From the NCBI RefSeq assembly GCF_004363175.1, contig NZ_SNYR01000001.1, forward strand, positions 1-64,000: a stretch of DNA of 64,000 nt, given 5' to 3'. The DNA comes from Maritalea mobilis. Its GTDB lineage: Bacteria; Pseudomonadota; Alphaproteobacteria; Rhizobiales; Devosiaceae. Both the position numbers and the translations under genes were made by a program. Position 1 is the first letter of the stretch; each line of letters starts with the position of its first letter. Below, piece by piece: positions 43,822 through 52,150 of the stretch. The notes beneath the pieces were generated by a model. The model saw only the letters and a program-made list of their open reading frames with translations, did no database searches and was not told the DNA's origin.

Positions 43822-45966
43822 TTATGCCTCAAAACGCAGTGATTTGCGGTCGCGTCGCGCCTGCAACCAGCTCATAAAACTACTGGAGAGCGTGCGCCAG
43901 ATTTTGTGGGCTGTGCCCGGATTATGGATGCGCTCGGCTTTATAGAATGAGGGGCACAGAATGGCCGCGTCTGCCACTTCGCCGCAATTGCCGCAACCGA
44001 CGCAGGATTGGTCAATATAGGCGACGGGATCGTCGCGCAGCGGATCATCAAGCTTCTTGACAGTAAGCGATGGACAACCGGATAGGCGCATACAGGCATG
44101 GTCGCCGGTGCAAATGTCCTCATCGACGCCGAATTTTGGCTGGGTGATGGTTTGCCCTTCGGCGATGGCTTTTGCCTTGAGTGGACGTTCGCGCCGTTGA
44201 CGGTTCAGCATACATTCTGAGGAGGCGACGATGACCTTTGGTCCCGTCTCATCTGTGGTGAGTGCCTCTTTCAACGTCTCGCGCATTTTGACCACATCAT
44301 AAGTGTTGTCGATTTCGCGCACCCATTTTACGCCCATGCCTTTGACGGCTTTGGCGATGGGGTTGTTGGTGTTGCGGGATTTATTGTTGGCGCGGGACGA
44401 CAAAATATCCTGCCCACCAGTGGCGGCGGAATAGTAATTGTCAACGATCACCGTCACCCCATCATGATTATTGAATGAGGCATTGCCGATAGAGGAGGTG
44501 AGGCCATTGTGCCAAAAGCCGCCATCCCCAACAAAGCTGATCGAGCGGCGCGCGCCTTTGGCATTGAGTGCAGAGGACGACGCAGGGCCGAGGCCGTAGC
44601 CCATCGTGGTGCCGCCAATTTCAAAGGGCGGCATAATGGAAAAGAGGTGGCAGCCAATATCTGATGAAATGTGGTGCGGACCGAGTTCTTCTTCTACCAG
44701 TTTGGTGGCTGCGAAAATGGGACGTTCGGGACAGCCCGTGCAAAAGCCCGGAGGGCGTGCGGGCACCGTGTCGTCCAACTCCGGCTGTGGTCGGAGTTGT
44801 GGCTCGTTTGGTGCGCGGTCTTGATCCTTGACCAGGTGCGGGGCGTGGGTGGTGATAAAGCTGCGCAGGCCGTCTAGCATCACCTGGCCCGTCAACTCGC
44901 CCGCCAGTGGTAGCACGCCTTTACCCGACAAATCGGTTTTGATTTTATGTTTGAACAACAGGGCCGCAACGGCTTCTTCAAGGCAAGCGGGGTGCCCTTC
45001 TTCCACCATCAGCACCGCCTTTTTGTCGGCGCAGAAGTCCACCACTTCGTCCGGCACCAGCGGGTAGGTGACATTCATGACATAGAGCGGCACTTTGCTG
45101 TCGCCGTAAAGATCGGCCAGCCCCATGCGCTGCAAGGCCCGCATCACATTGTTATACATGCCGCCCTGCATGATGATGCCGATGTCGCCCTGGTCCGGGC
45201 CAAAATGCTCGTTGAGCTTGTGCTCTTGTATATAGTCGATGGCGGCAGGCAGGCGCTGCTCTACCTTTTCCTTCTCATGCAGATAGGAGGCGGGGGGCAG
45301 CACAATCCGGTCCGTTTTGCGCTTAGGGTTTTCCAACGCATCGCGTACGGTGAAGGACGGCGGCACATTGTCTTTGGTGTCAAAATGCCCATGCACATGG
45401 CATGCGCGAATGCGCACTTCCAGCATCACCGGGGTGTTGCTGGCCTCGGACAGCGCAAAGCCATGGCCCACCGCATCAACGATTGACGGGAGGTTGGGGC
45501 GAGGGTCGAGCAGCCAGATCTGACTTTTTTGCGCAAAGGGATGGCTGCGCTCCTGCATGATGGAGGAGCCTTCACCATAATCTTCGCCAACAATGATCAG
45601 CGCGCCGCCTGTGACCCCGCCTGAAGCGAGATTGGCCAAAGCGTCTGACGCCACATTGGTACCAACAGTTGACTTAAAGGAGACTGCGCCGCGAATGGGA
45701 TAATGCACCGAAGCGGCAAGCATGGCGGCGGCAGTGGCTTCAGAAGCACTGGCTTCGAAACGAACGCCGAGTTCGCTGAGCAAATCTTCCGCGTCGGCAA
45801 ACACATCCATCAAATGGCTGATGGGGGCGCCTTGATAGCCGCCCACATAACCCACACCATTTTCCAGCAACGCCTTGGTGATCGCCAAAATGCCTTCACC
45901 GCGAAATGTATCGCCATTTCCAAGGCGCAGTTTCTCAACTTCTTTGGCAAAGCTCCGTTCAGCCAT
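43822..45966 (-). CDS. iorA: Indolepyruvate ferredoxin oxidoreductase, alpha subunit
   Basis: The 714-residue protein combines the pyrimidine-binding domain (GYVGGYQGAPISHLMDVF near 39-56), the TPP-binding domain (FVGDGGFWHNGLTSSIGNAS, then NNHDGVTVIVDNYYSAATGG) and a C-terminal ferredoxin-like region with two Cys clusters (CTGDHACMRLSGCP and CVGCGNCGEVADAAILCP). This is the complete large-subunit layout. It acts on aromatic 2-oxoacids such as indolepyruvate. Its first eight bases overlap the livM gene, so it is part of the importer operon. That supports an aromatic amino-acid-derived substrate for the whole operon. Confidence 0.88.
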   Translation of the reverse strand: MAERSFAKEVEKLRLGNGDTFRGEGILAITKALLENGVGYVGGYQGAPISHLMDVFADAEDLLSELGVRFEASASEATAAAMLAASVHYPIRGAVSFKSTVGTNVASDALANLASGGVTGGALIIVGEDYGEGSSIMQERSHPFAQKSQIWLLDPRPNLPSIVDAVGHGFALSEASNTPVMLEVRIRACHVHGHFDTKDNVPPSFTVRDALENPKRKTDRIVLPPASYLHEKEKVEQRLPAAIDYIQEHKLNEHFGPDQGDIGIIMQGGMYNNVMRALQRMGLADLYGDSKVPLYVMNVTYPLVPDEVVDFCADKKAVLMVEEGHPACLEEAVAALLFKHKIKTDLSGKGVLPLAGELTGQVMLDGLRSFITTHAPHLVKDQDRAPNEPQLRPQPELDDTVPARPPGFCTGCPERPIFAATKLVEEELGPHHISSDIGCHLFSIMPPFEIGGTTMGYGLGPASSSALNAKGARRSISFVGDGGFWHNGLTSSIGNASFNNHDGVTVIVDNYYSAATGGQDILSSRANNKSRNTNNPIAKAVKGMGVKWVREIDNTYDVVKMRETLKEALTTDETGPKVIVASSECMLNRQRRERPLKAKAIAEGQTITQPKFGVDEDICTGDHACMRLSGCPSLTVKKLDDPLRDDPVAYIDQSCVGCGNCGEVADAAILCPSFYKAERIHNPGTAHKIWRTLSSSFMSWLQARRDRKSLRFEA

Positions 45967-46912
45967 GGCTTTTCACATTCAGTTTCGGCGCTTTTTCCGG
46001 GAACAGTCCGGCGCGGAAGCGTTGCAGTACAAATTGCAGGAACAGCCCGATCAGCAACATGCGGATATAGGATGAACGGGTGGCCCAATCTGGTGGCAAT
46101 TGCTGGGTGATGATTTCGGTCATCGACCAGATGGCCCAAATGATCAGTGCGCCCGCAACAGCGCCCTTATTATTGCCGCTGCCGCCTGCAATCAGCATGA
46201 CCCACGCAAGGAAGGTAATGAGCAGTGGTTCGGTGGCATCCGGGCTGAAGAATTTGAAATAATGTGCACTCAACGCCCCGGCGACGCCCATAAAGATCGC
46301 GCCGATTACAAAGCTTTGGATGCGGAAAGATTGCACGTCTTTGCCCACGGATTCCGCCGCGGCTTCATTGTCGCGGATAGCGCGCATGACGCGGCCCCAA
46401 GGGCTTTTATACAGGCGATGGGCGACCCAGAAGGTGATTGCGACGATGATCCAGACGAAAATGAAAAACACTAGTTCGCTCTCGCGGCCCGTGAAGAAAT
46501 CTTCCAGTGGACGCGGAATGCGCGACACGCCAAGGCTGCCATTGGTGAGCCATTCTTCATTGATCACGGCCAGGCGGATAATCTCAGCAATGCCGATGGA
46601 GGCCATGGCCAGATAGTCTGCTTTTAAGCGCACGCAGATGCGGGCGATGGCCCAGCCGACAATGCCTGATAGGATGCCGGCGACAATGAGGCCGACGACG
46701 ATTGGCAGGTCAAACCCGCCCACATGGTTGGCTGAATTGGCGGAGGTGATGATGGCGGCTGAATAGGCGCCGACAGCGTAAAAGCCTGCGATGCCTGCGT
46801 TGAACAGGCCGCCAAAGCCCCATTGCATATTGAGGGCCAGGCAGATCACCGAATAAATGCCGCCCATGATCAAGAAAGAGACCAGGTAAAAAAGCATACC
46901 ACTCAGTTCCAT
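45959..46912 (-). CDS. livM: Branched-chain amino acid-type ABC permease (LivM)
   Basis: The 317-residue membrane protein has about eight hydrophobic segments and the LivM marks LNMQWGFGGLFNAGIAGFYA (about 27-46), GLGVS-like LGVSRIPRP, SPWGRVMRAIRDNEAAAESV (coupling loop, about 169-188) and AGGSGNNKGAVAGALIIW. With LivH it forms the channel of a HAAT-family importer. It overlaps livH by one base and iorA by eight. Confidence 0.9.
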   Translation of the reverse strand: MELSGMLFYLVSFLIMGGIYSVICLALNMQWGFGGLFNAGIAGFYAVGAYSAAIITSANSANHVGGFDLPIVVGLIVAGILSGIVGWAIARICVRLKADYLAMASIGIAEIIRLAVINEEWLTNGSLGVSRIPRPLEDFFTGRESELVFFIFVWIIVAITFWVAHRLYKSPWGRVMRAIRDNEAAAESVGKDVQSFRIQSFVIGAIFMGVAGALSAHYFKFFSPDATEPLLITFLAWVMLIAGGSGNNKGAVAGALIIWAIWSMTEIITQQLPPDWATRSSYIRMLLIGLFLQFVLQRFRAGLFPEKAPKLNVKSHG

Positions 46913-47799
46913 TAGAGGAGCCTCCCTTTAAATAGGCCACGGGGGCGGAAAATCAGGATCAACAGCATGATCACGAACGCAACCGCGCTCTTGTAGCTTG
47001 GCGAAATCAGGCTCTCGCCCAAAATGGGGTAGGTACAGATTTCTTCGGCGATGCCGATGATCAGGCCGCCCGCGATGGCACCCAAGGGCTTGCCGATGCC
47101 GCCCAGCAGCGCGGCGGCGAACATGGGCAGCAACAGGTTCCACCCCATCATGGTGTGCACATCTGTATCGAGGCCAACAAATACGCCTGCGATGGCGGCA
47201 AGGCCCGCACCGATGATCCATGTCCAGCGGATGGTCTTTTCCGGATCAAGCCCGGCGACGCTGGCTAGCGCTGGATCGTCTGACACGGCGCGCATGGTTT
47301 TACCCATTTGCGTATGGTGTAAAAACCAGTTGAGCGCGACGGTGATGACTGCCGTGGCTGCGATGATTTGAATGTGGCGGGTGGCGATGCGCAAGCTATC
47401 GAACAGCACAATCGGCTTTTGGAACCCGACGGAATAGACTTGGCTTTCCGTGCCCCACAAAAGTTGGATTACGGAACGGAAAATGAGCGCCACGCCGAAC
47501 GAGGCGATCACCGTGTATATGGTCGGCAATTGCCGCAGGGGCTTATAAAAGGCACGATCCGCGAAAAGGGCGACCAAGCAGGTTAGTGCCATCGCAATCG
47601 GAATGGCGGCGAGGGCGGGAATGCCCAACAGCCAAACGGCGGAGAGAGCGAAATAGGCCCCAACGGTCATCAAATCGCCATGGGCAAAATGGGCAAAACG
47701 CAAAATGCCGAAGATCATGGAAACGCCAACAGCGCCCAAAGCATAAATAGAGCCAAGCGTGATGCCGGGAATGAGATAGAAATTGATGAAATCCATCAT
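46912..47799 (-). CDS. livH: Branched-chain amino acid-type ABC permease (LivH)
   Basis: The 295-residue membrane protein carries the LivH N terminus GITLGSIYALGAVGVSMIFG (about 11-30) and ILRFAHFAHGDLMTVGAY, the coupling region MGKTMRAVSDDPALASVAGL (about 171-190) and LGGIGKPLGAIAGGLIIG. Tandem ATGs (47799, 47796) overlap the livF stop, behind GGAGGTG. It pairs with LivM. Confidence 0.9.
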   Translation of the reverse strand: MMDFINFYLIPGITLGSIYALGAVGVSMIFGILRFAHFAHGDLMTVGAYFALSAVWLLGIPALAAIPIAMALTCLVALFADRAFYKPLRQLPTIYTVIASFGVALIFRSVIQLLWGTESQVYSVGFQKPIVLFDSLRIATRHIQIIAATAVITVALNWFLHHTQMGKTMRAVSDDPALASVAGLDPEKTIRWTWIIGAGLAAIAGVFVGLDTDVHTMMGWNLLLPMFAAALLGGIGKPLGAIAGGLIIGIAEEICTYPILGESLISPSYKSAVAFVIMLLILIFRPRGLFKGRLL

Positions 47800-48521
47800 T
47801 GTGGCGCACCTCCGCCCAAGAATGATTTGCGCACTTCGTCGTCCTGCAGCAATTTTGCGCCTGTGCCTTCATAGGCATTTTTGCCGTTCACCAGCACATA
47901 GGCATAGTCGGCAATGCGCAGCGCCTGTTTGGCGTTTTGCTCCACCATCAAAATGGCCACGCCGCTATCGCGCACTTGCAGCAGCAAATCGAAAATGACT
48001 TCCAAATAGGCGGGCGACAGGCCCGCTGTTGGTTCGTCGAGCAGGATCAGTTTCGGCTCGCTCATCAGCGCGCGGCCCACAGCCACCATTTGCCGTTGTC
48101 CGCCAGAGAGTTCGCCTGCTTGCTGGCCGAGCTTGTCTTTTAGGTCCGGAAACAGGTCGAGTATTTTTGATTTGGTTGCTTTTTTATCCTGCGGCGGGGC
48201 AGCGAATGTGCCGACATCAAGATTTTCCTCCACCGTAAGGGTGGGAAACACATTGTGCGATTGCGGCACGGCGGAAATGCCCATGGGCACCAGCTCGGAT
48301 GTTTTGGCTGTGAAAATCGACTGGCCGTGAAATGTTATATCCCCGTCCATGCGGTTATTGAGCCCAAAAACGGATTTCAGCAAAGTCGATTTGCCCGCAC
48401 CGTTAGGGCCAACAATCACAACGATTTGCTGGTCGCTCACATTGGTATTGATGTTTTCAATGATCGCTTGCTTGCCATAGCCCGCAGTGAGGTTTTGCAC
48501 ATCGAGAATTTTGTTGCTCAT
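47796..48521 (-). CDS. livF: Branched-chain amino acid-type ABC ATPase (LivF)
   Basis: The 241-residue ATPase has Walker A GPNGAGKST (about 38-46), signature LSGGQRQMVAVGRAL, Walker B LILLDEPTAGLSP and the switch His replaced by the family-typical MVEQNAKQAL. It energises transport together with LivG. The start overlaps the livG stop by four bases. Confidence 0.92.
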   Translation of the reverse strand: MSNKILDVQNLTAGYGKQAIIENINTNVSDQQIVVIVGPNGAGKSTLLKSVFGLNNRMDGDITFHGQSIFTAKTSELVPMGISAVPQSHNVFPTLTVEENLDVGTFAAPPQDKKATKSKILDLFPDLKDKLGQQAGELSGGQRQMVAVGRALMSEPKLILLDEPTAGLSPAYLEVIFDLLLQVRDSGVAILMVEQNAKQALRIADYAYVLVNGKNAYEGTGAKLLQDDEVRKSFLGGGAPQ

Positions 48522-49291
48522 ACGGCTTCCTGATATTTTCCGCCACCGAAATAGGCTTCAATGACGCGCTCATCTTTGCGCACTTCATCAACGGTGCCTG
48601 TGGTGAGCAGGGTGCCTTGCGCCATCACAATCACGGTGTCGCAGAGGCGAGAAACATAGTCCAAATCATGCTCTATCAAGCAGAATGTGTAGCCATGCTC
48701 TTTGTTGAGTTGGATGATCTTTTCGGCAATTTTGCCCAAAAGGGTGCGATTTACGCCCGCGCCAATCTCATCTAGCAAAATGATTTTCGGGTGCTGCATC
48801 AGCGCACGGCCAAGTTCCAGCAGCTTCTTTTGTCCGCCGGAAAGGTCGCCAGCCAGCTGGTTTTTCAACTGTTCAATTTCGAGGAATTTCAGCGTTTCCA
48901 TGGCGCGGTCATAGGCAGCTTGTTCTTGCGCCTTGCATTGGCCCGGGCGGAAGATGGCATTTAAGATGTTTTCGCCCAACTCGTTTTTGGCCGCCACCAT
49001 CAGATTTTCAACCACGGTCATGCGGTGAAATTCGTGCGCCAATTGAAAGGTGCGGGCAATGCCCTTGGCTTGCCGTTTATGCGCTGGAAGGGCGGTTATG
49101 TCTTCGCCTTCCAAAAGGATGCGGCCGGAAGTGGGCTGCAAGTGCCCGGCGATCACATTGAAGGCGGTGGTTTTGCCTGCGCCGTTGGGGCCGATTAGCC
49201 CGGTGATCTTGCCGCTTGGTATTTCAAAGCTGCATTGATCCACCGCGGCAACGCCGCCAAAGCGCATGGTGATGTTCTCAAAAGCGATCAT
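48518..49291 (-). CDS. livG: Branched-chain amino acid-type ABC ATPase (LivG)
   Basis: The 257-residue ATPase has Walker A GPNGAGKTT (about 33-41), LivG-type ARTFQLAHEFHRMTVVENLM, signature LSGGQKKLLELGRAL, Walker B IILLDEIGAGVN and LIEHDLDYV. The Walker B reads DEIGAG where most LivG proteins have DEPxAG, a small change that need not affect function. A hairpin precedes the gene after livJ. Confidence 0.9.
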   Translation of the reverse strand: MIAFENITMRFGGVAAVDQCSFEIPSGKITGLIGPNGAGKTTAFNVIAGHLQPTSGRILLEGEDITALPAHKRQAKGIARTFQLAHEFHRMTVVENLMVAAKNELGENILNAIFRPGQCKAQEQAAYDRAMETLKFLEIEQLKNQLAGDLSGGQKKLLELGRALMQHPKIILLDEIGAGVNRTLLGKIAEKIIQLNKEHGYTFCLIEHDLDYVSRLCDTVIVMAQGTLLTTGTVDEVRKDERVIEAYFGGGKYQEAV

Positions 49292-49311
49292 GGATTTGTC
49301 CTGACCTTAGT

Positions 49312-49340
49312 GTGCCCGCAGCAGAGGGGGCTGCGAGCAC
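49312..49340 (-). terminator. Intercistronic hairpin after livJ
   Basis: The interrupted stem GTGC/GCAC plus CGCAGC/GCTGCG (49312-49322 with 49330-49340) closes a short loop and lies 12 bases after the livJ stop on the minus strand. No T-run follows, so it is more likely a stabiliser or partial terminator that favours the binding protein. Confidence 0.6.
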
Positions 49341-49352
49341 CAAAGCGTTTGA

Positions 49353-50561
49353 CTATTCGAAGATGGCGATTTGCTTGTAGCTATCACCTTCAACTACGAA
49401 CTTGCCGATGAAGCCGGCGACGTCACCGTTATCGTCAAATTCATGGCTACCAGCGGCGCCTTCATAGTTGATGTCTTTGCCTTCAGCCAAAAGCTTCACA
49501 GCTTTTTCCCATTCACCCGGGCCAACAATTTCGCCCGGCGCATTGGCCACAAAGCGCAGCGCGTCTTTAATCGCGGTACGATCTGTGCTGCCTGCTTTTT
49601 CAATCGCCAAAGCGATCAGCATGGTGGCATCATAAGATTGATCAACAAATGGCTTGTCTGAGCCTTCGCCATAGACCTCATCAAAGCGCTTATGCAGTGC
49701 GTCGCCCGCTGGGTTTTCAGCAGGTGATGTTGGCGCTGAGAAGAAGGAGGTGGCCAATGCTTCGGCGCCCACTTGCTCGATCAAAAGATCGTCGCGCAAA
49801 CCATCGGTGCCGATGAAGCGGTCAAACAGACCTGCTTCTAGCGATTGCTTTACAATCTTCGCGCCACTGCCGCCCGCATAAGCAATCAAAACCAGCGCTT
49901 CTGGATCGCCATTGGCCAAAGTTGCCAATTCACCGCGATAAGAGTTTTTCTTATCTTCGTGCTTTTCATAGCCTGTGATGGTGCCACCGAGCTTTTCAAA
50001 GTTTTCTTTGAAGGTGCCCGCAATGCCCACTCCATAATCATTGTTCACATAAGCAACTGCAACTTTGTTGATGCCTTCATCCAGCACGATCCTGGCGAGC
50101 ACTTCGCCCTGATAATTGTCGCTCGGTACGATGCGATAAAGGAAATCGCCATCGTCCATATCGGTCATGGCAGGTGAGGTGGCAGTGGGTGACACTTGCA
50201 ACACGCCATTTGGAATGGTGACCGCGTTGGCCGCCGCGATGGTGGCCCCAGATGAAAGGGCACCCATAACGGCCGCCACATTTTCAAGGTTCACAAGCTT
50301 GGTGGCCGCATCAACTGATGGCTGCGCCGCCGCTTGGCCGTCTGCAACAACAAGTTCGAATTTGCCACCGCCCAAAATGCCGCCGCCGGCATTCACATCG
50401 GCTTCAGCCAATTTGGCAGCGTTCAGAATAGGTGGAATAAAGTTAGCCAATGGGCCAGTGATGCCCATAACAGTGCCAACTTTTACGTCTTCAGCCGCGG
50501 CAAAGCCCGCCTGAGCTGCAAGTAGAGCCGATAAAGCAACGGCTAAAATTGGTTTTTTCAA
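49353..50561 (-). CDS. livJ: Branched-chain amino acid-type ABC binding protein (LivJ)
   Basis: The 402-residue periplasmic protein has a signal peptide (MKKPILAVALSALLAAQAG, cut after AAA at about residue 23) and the type I periplasmic fold: VGTVMGITGPLANFIPPILN, NAANAVTIPNGVLQVSPTATSP-like serine/threonine ligand loop (about 122-131), YVNNDYGVGIA and DQSYDATMLIALAIEKAG. Start is TTG behind AGAAGGACA. Proteins of this family bind many amino acids and aromatic acids. Location between kynureninase and indolepyruvate oxidoreductase suggests an indole or other aromatic ligand. Confidence 0.87.
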   Translation of the reverse strand: MKKPILAVALSALLAAQAGFAAAEDVKVGTVMGITGPLANFIPPILNAAKLAEADVNAGGGILGGGKFELVVADGQAAAQPSVDAATKLVNLENVAAVMGALSSGATIAAANAVTIPNGVLQVSPTATSPAMTDMDDGDFLYRIVPSDNYQGEVLARIVLDEGINKVAVAYVNNDYGVGIAGTFKENFEKLGGTITGYEKHEDKKNSYRGELATLANGDPEALVLIAYAGGSGAKIVKQSLEAGLFDRFIGTDGLRDDLLIEQVGAEALATSFFSAPTSPAENPAGDALHKRFDEVYGEGSDKPFVDQSYDATMLIALAIEKAGSTDRTAIKDALRFVANAPGEIVGPGEWEKAVKLLAEGKDINYEGAAGSHEFDDNGDVAGFIGKFVVEGDSYKQIAIFE

Positions 50562-50629
50562 TGTCCTTCTCCCTTTTGATGTTCTCCCACAATCCTGCGC
50601 TTTAGTCTTTTTATTGCAGTGCGCGCGGA

Positions 50630-51868
50630 TTAAACGGAGACATTTGCGTATTTCGGATCTCGCCAGATCTCCTCTTTGAGGATTTTTTGAAGCCGGCCCA
50701 CTGCCTCCACAACTTGTGCGTGGGTAAGTGAAACCGGGCTCAAACCAAATCGAATAGCGTCGGGCTTGCGGAAGGAAGAGACGACTTTCGCGTCAATCAA
50801 CGCTTCCACCACATGGCCTGCGCCGGGGGCCTTAAAGGTCACGTGACCACCCCGTTGATTATAATTGAGCGGTGAGGCGATTTCGACACCAAGATCACCG
50901 CAAGATTGTTGCAGCGCCTCAATAAAGAAATTGCTCAGGCTTTCATGCCGGGCCCAAATGTCTTTTGGAGCAAATTTTTGATAAATCTGGGCGGCGCAAT
51001 GAGCGATCTGATTGGCACCTACCATCGGTGTTCCAGATATGAAACGCCTGATGCCGCCGTGCGGCTCATAATCACCCGCAAAAGCATAAATATCTGCATG
51101 TCCCATCCAGCCACAAACGGGTGGCCAAGCTTTCTCGCTCAAGTCTGGACGTACATAAATAAAGGCAGGGCCGCCTGGGCCAGTGCTGAGATATTTGTAG
51201 CCACAGCCAACAATGTAATCTGCATTGCTTTCGCGTGCCAAAACCGGTACAGCTCCCGCGGAGTGAGAAACATCCCAAATGGTGAGTACGCCCAATGCCT
51301 GCGCGGCGCGGTTGAATTTTTCCATGTTCCAGCGTTGGCCAGACTTGTAGCCAACATGGCTAAAGGTGCACACAGCAACATCTGAAGAGAGGGCGGCAAG
51401 CGCTTCTTCTTCCGTTTCTACATAGCGCACTTCCAAGCTGGGGTTGGCGCGCTCAAAGCCCTGCACAACATGAATATCAGTTGGGAAATTGTCTTTTTGC
51501 GTCAGAATAATCGTGCGTTCTTGATTAACTGCCAGCGCATGACCCGTCGCCTTATAGAGATTGATGGTCGTGTTGTCGCAAACAACTGTAGTGCCTTTTT
51601 CCGCGCCAATCATAGGAGAAAGCAAATCACCCAAAATGGCAGGCATATCCACCCAATCACGTTCCGCCCATCCGCGGCGACGCAAGGCAATCCAATCGTC
51701 AATTAAAGCATTGGCTGCAGGGCGCGCTGTTTTAGGCACGGGGCCGACAGAATTAGAGTCAAAGAAGATCCAACCCTCAGGCCGCTCATATTCTTCAACA
51801 ATGTGCGCGATTGGGTCGTTTCCGTCCAACTCTGATGCGCGTTGTGTCAATTCAGACAAATCTTGCAT
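50630..51868 (-). CDS. kynU: Kynureninase-type PLP enzyme
   Basis: Kynureninase cleaves kynurenine to anthranilate and alanine. The 412-residue fold-type I PLP protein has FFDSNSVGPVPKTA (about 36-49), VCDNTTINLYKAT, NFPTDIHVVQGF, the PLP Asp in IWDVSHSAGAVPV, and the Schiff-base Lys in GCGYKYLSTGPGGPAFIYV (about 224-242), then GWMGHADIYAF. The profile matches kynureninase more than cysteine desulfurase. It leads the minus-strand operon with the Liv importer and IorAB. The upstream 230 bases hold paired palindromes shared with the divergent hyuA operon. The true substrate could be a kynurenine analogue. Confidence 0.82.
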   Translation of the reverse strand: MQDLSELTQRASELDGNDPIAHIVEEYERPEGWIFFDSNSVGPVPKTARPAANALIDDWIALRRRGWAERDWVDMPAILGDLLSPMIGAEKGTTVVCDNTTINLYKATGHALAVNQERTIILTQKDNFPTDIHVVQGFERANPSLEVRYVETEEEALAALSSDVAVCTFSHVGYKSGQRWNMEKFNRAAQALGVLTIWDVSHSAGAVPVLARESNADYIVGCGYKYLSTGPGGPAFIYVRPDLSEKAWPPVCGWMGHADIYAFAGDYEPHGGIRRFISGTPMVGANQIAHCAAQIYQKFAPKDIWARHESLSNFFIEALQQSCGDLGVEIASPLNYNQRGGHVTFKAPGAGHVVEALIDAKVVSSFRKPDAIRFGLSPVSLTHAQVVEAVGRLQKILKEEIWRDPKYANVSV

Positions 51869-51895
51869 TTCTCTCGCTCCCCTTGCTTAAAAAAG

Positions 51896-51909
51896 TTTCA
51901 TACTTGAAA
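51896..51909. promoter_or_regulatory. Palindromic operator, site 1 of 4
   Basis: TTTCA-TACT-TGAAA is a perfect inverted repeat with a 4-base centre. It lies 28 bases upstream of kynU and just downstream of a minus-strand TTGACA at 51915-51920, so a bound protein would block kynU transcription. Confidence 0.7.
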
Positions 51910-51925
51910 TAACCTGTCAACCGAA

Positions 51926-51939
51926 TTTCACATATGAAG
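51926..51939. promoter_or_regulatory. Palindromic operator, site 2 of 4
   Basis: TTTCA-CATA-TGAAG has the same architecture with one mismatch. Its centre is 30 bases from that of site 1, about three helical turns, and it abuts the upstream side of the same minus-strand -35 element. Confidence 0.65.
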
Positions 51940-52004
51940 CAAATAATTTTAAACATAAAATACATGGAGGTAAAAATTATTAATATATTTCAATGCTTTA
52001 TATA

Positions 52005-52027
52005 TTGACAAATTGTCGCATATGAAT
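52005..52027 (+). promoter_or_regulatory. hyuA-side -35 element with degenerate operator, site 3 of 4
   Basis: A perfect TTGACA (52005-52010) points towards hyuA. Directly after it lies TGTCG-CATA-TGAAT (52014-52027), a degenerate copy of the TTTCA-N4-TGAAA palindrome placed in the promoter spacer, mirroring the arrangement on the kynU side. No good -10 hexamer is visible. Confidence 0.5.
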
Positions 52028-52073
52028 GTGAACAACGTTAATCTGCCAAATTTACAGTTGCAATTGCAAAATC

Positions 52074-52087
52074 TTTCAAATATGAAA
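52074..52087. promoter_or_regulatory. Palindromic operator, site 4 of 4
   Basis: TTTCA-AATA-TGAAA is a perfect inverted repeat centred 60 bases from site 3. It lies 63 bases upstream of the preferred hyuA start. Confidence 0.7.
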
Positions 52088-52150
52088 TAAATAGATTTTG
52101 TGGGGCGGGTGACTGCATTTGATGTGGTTGCTCAGGAGGAAGAGGCGCAT

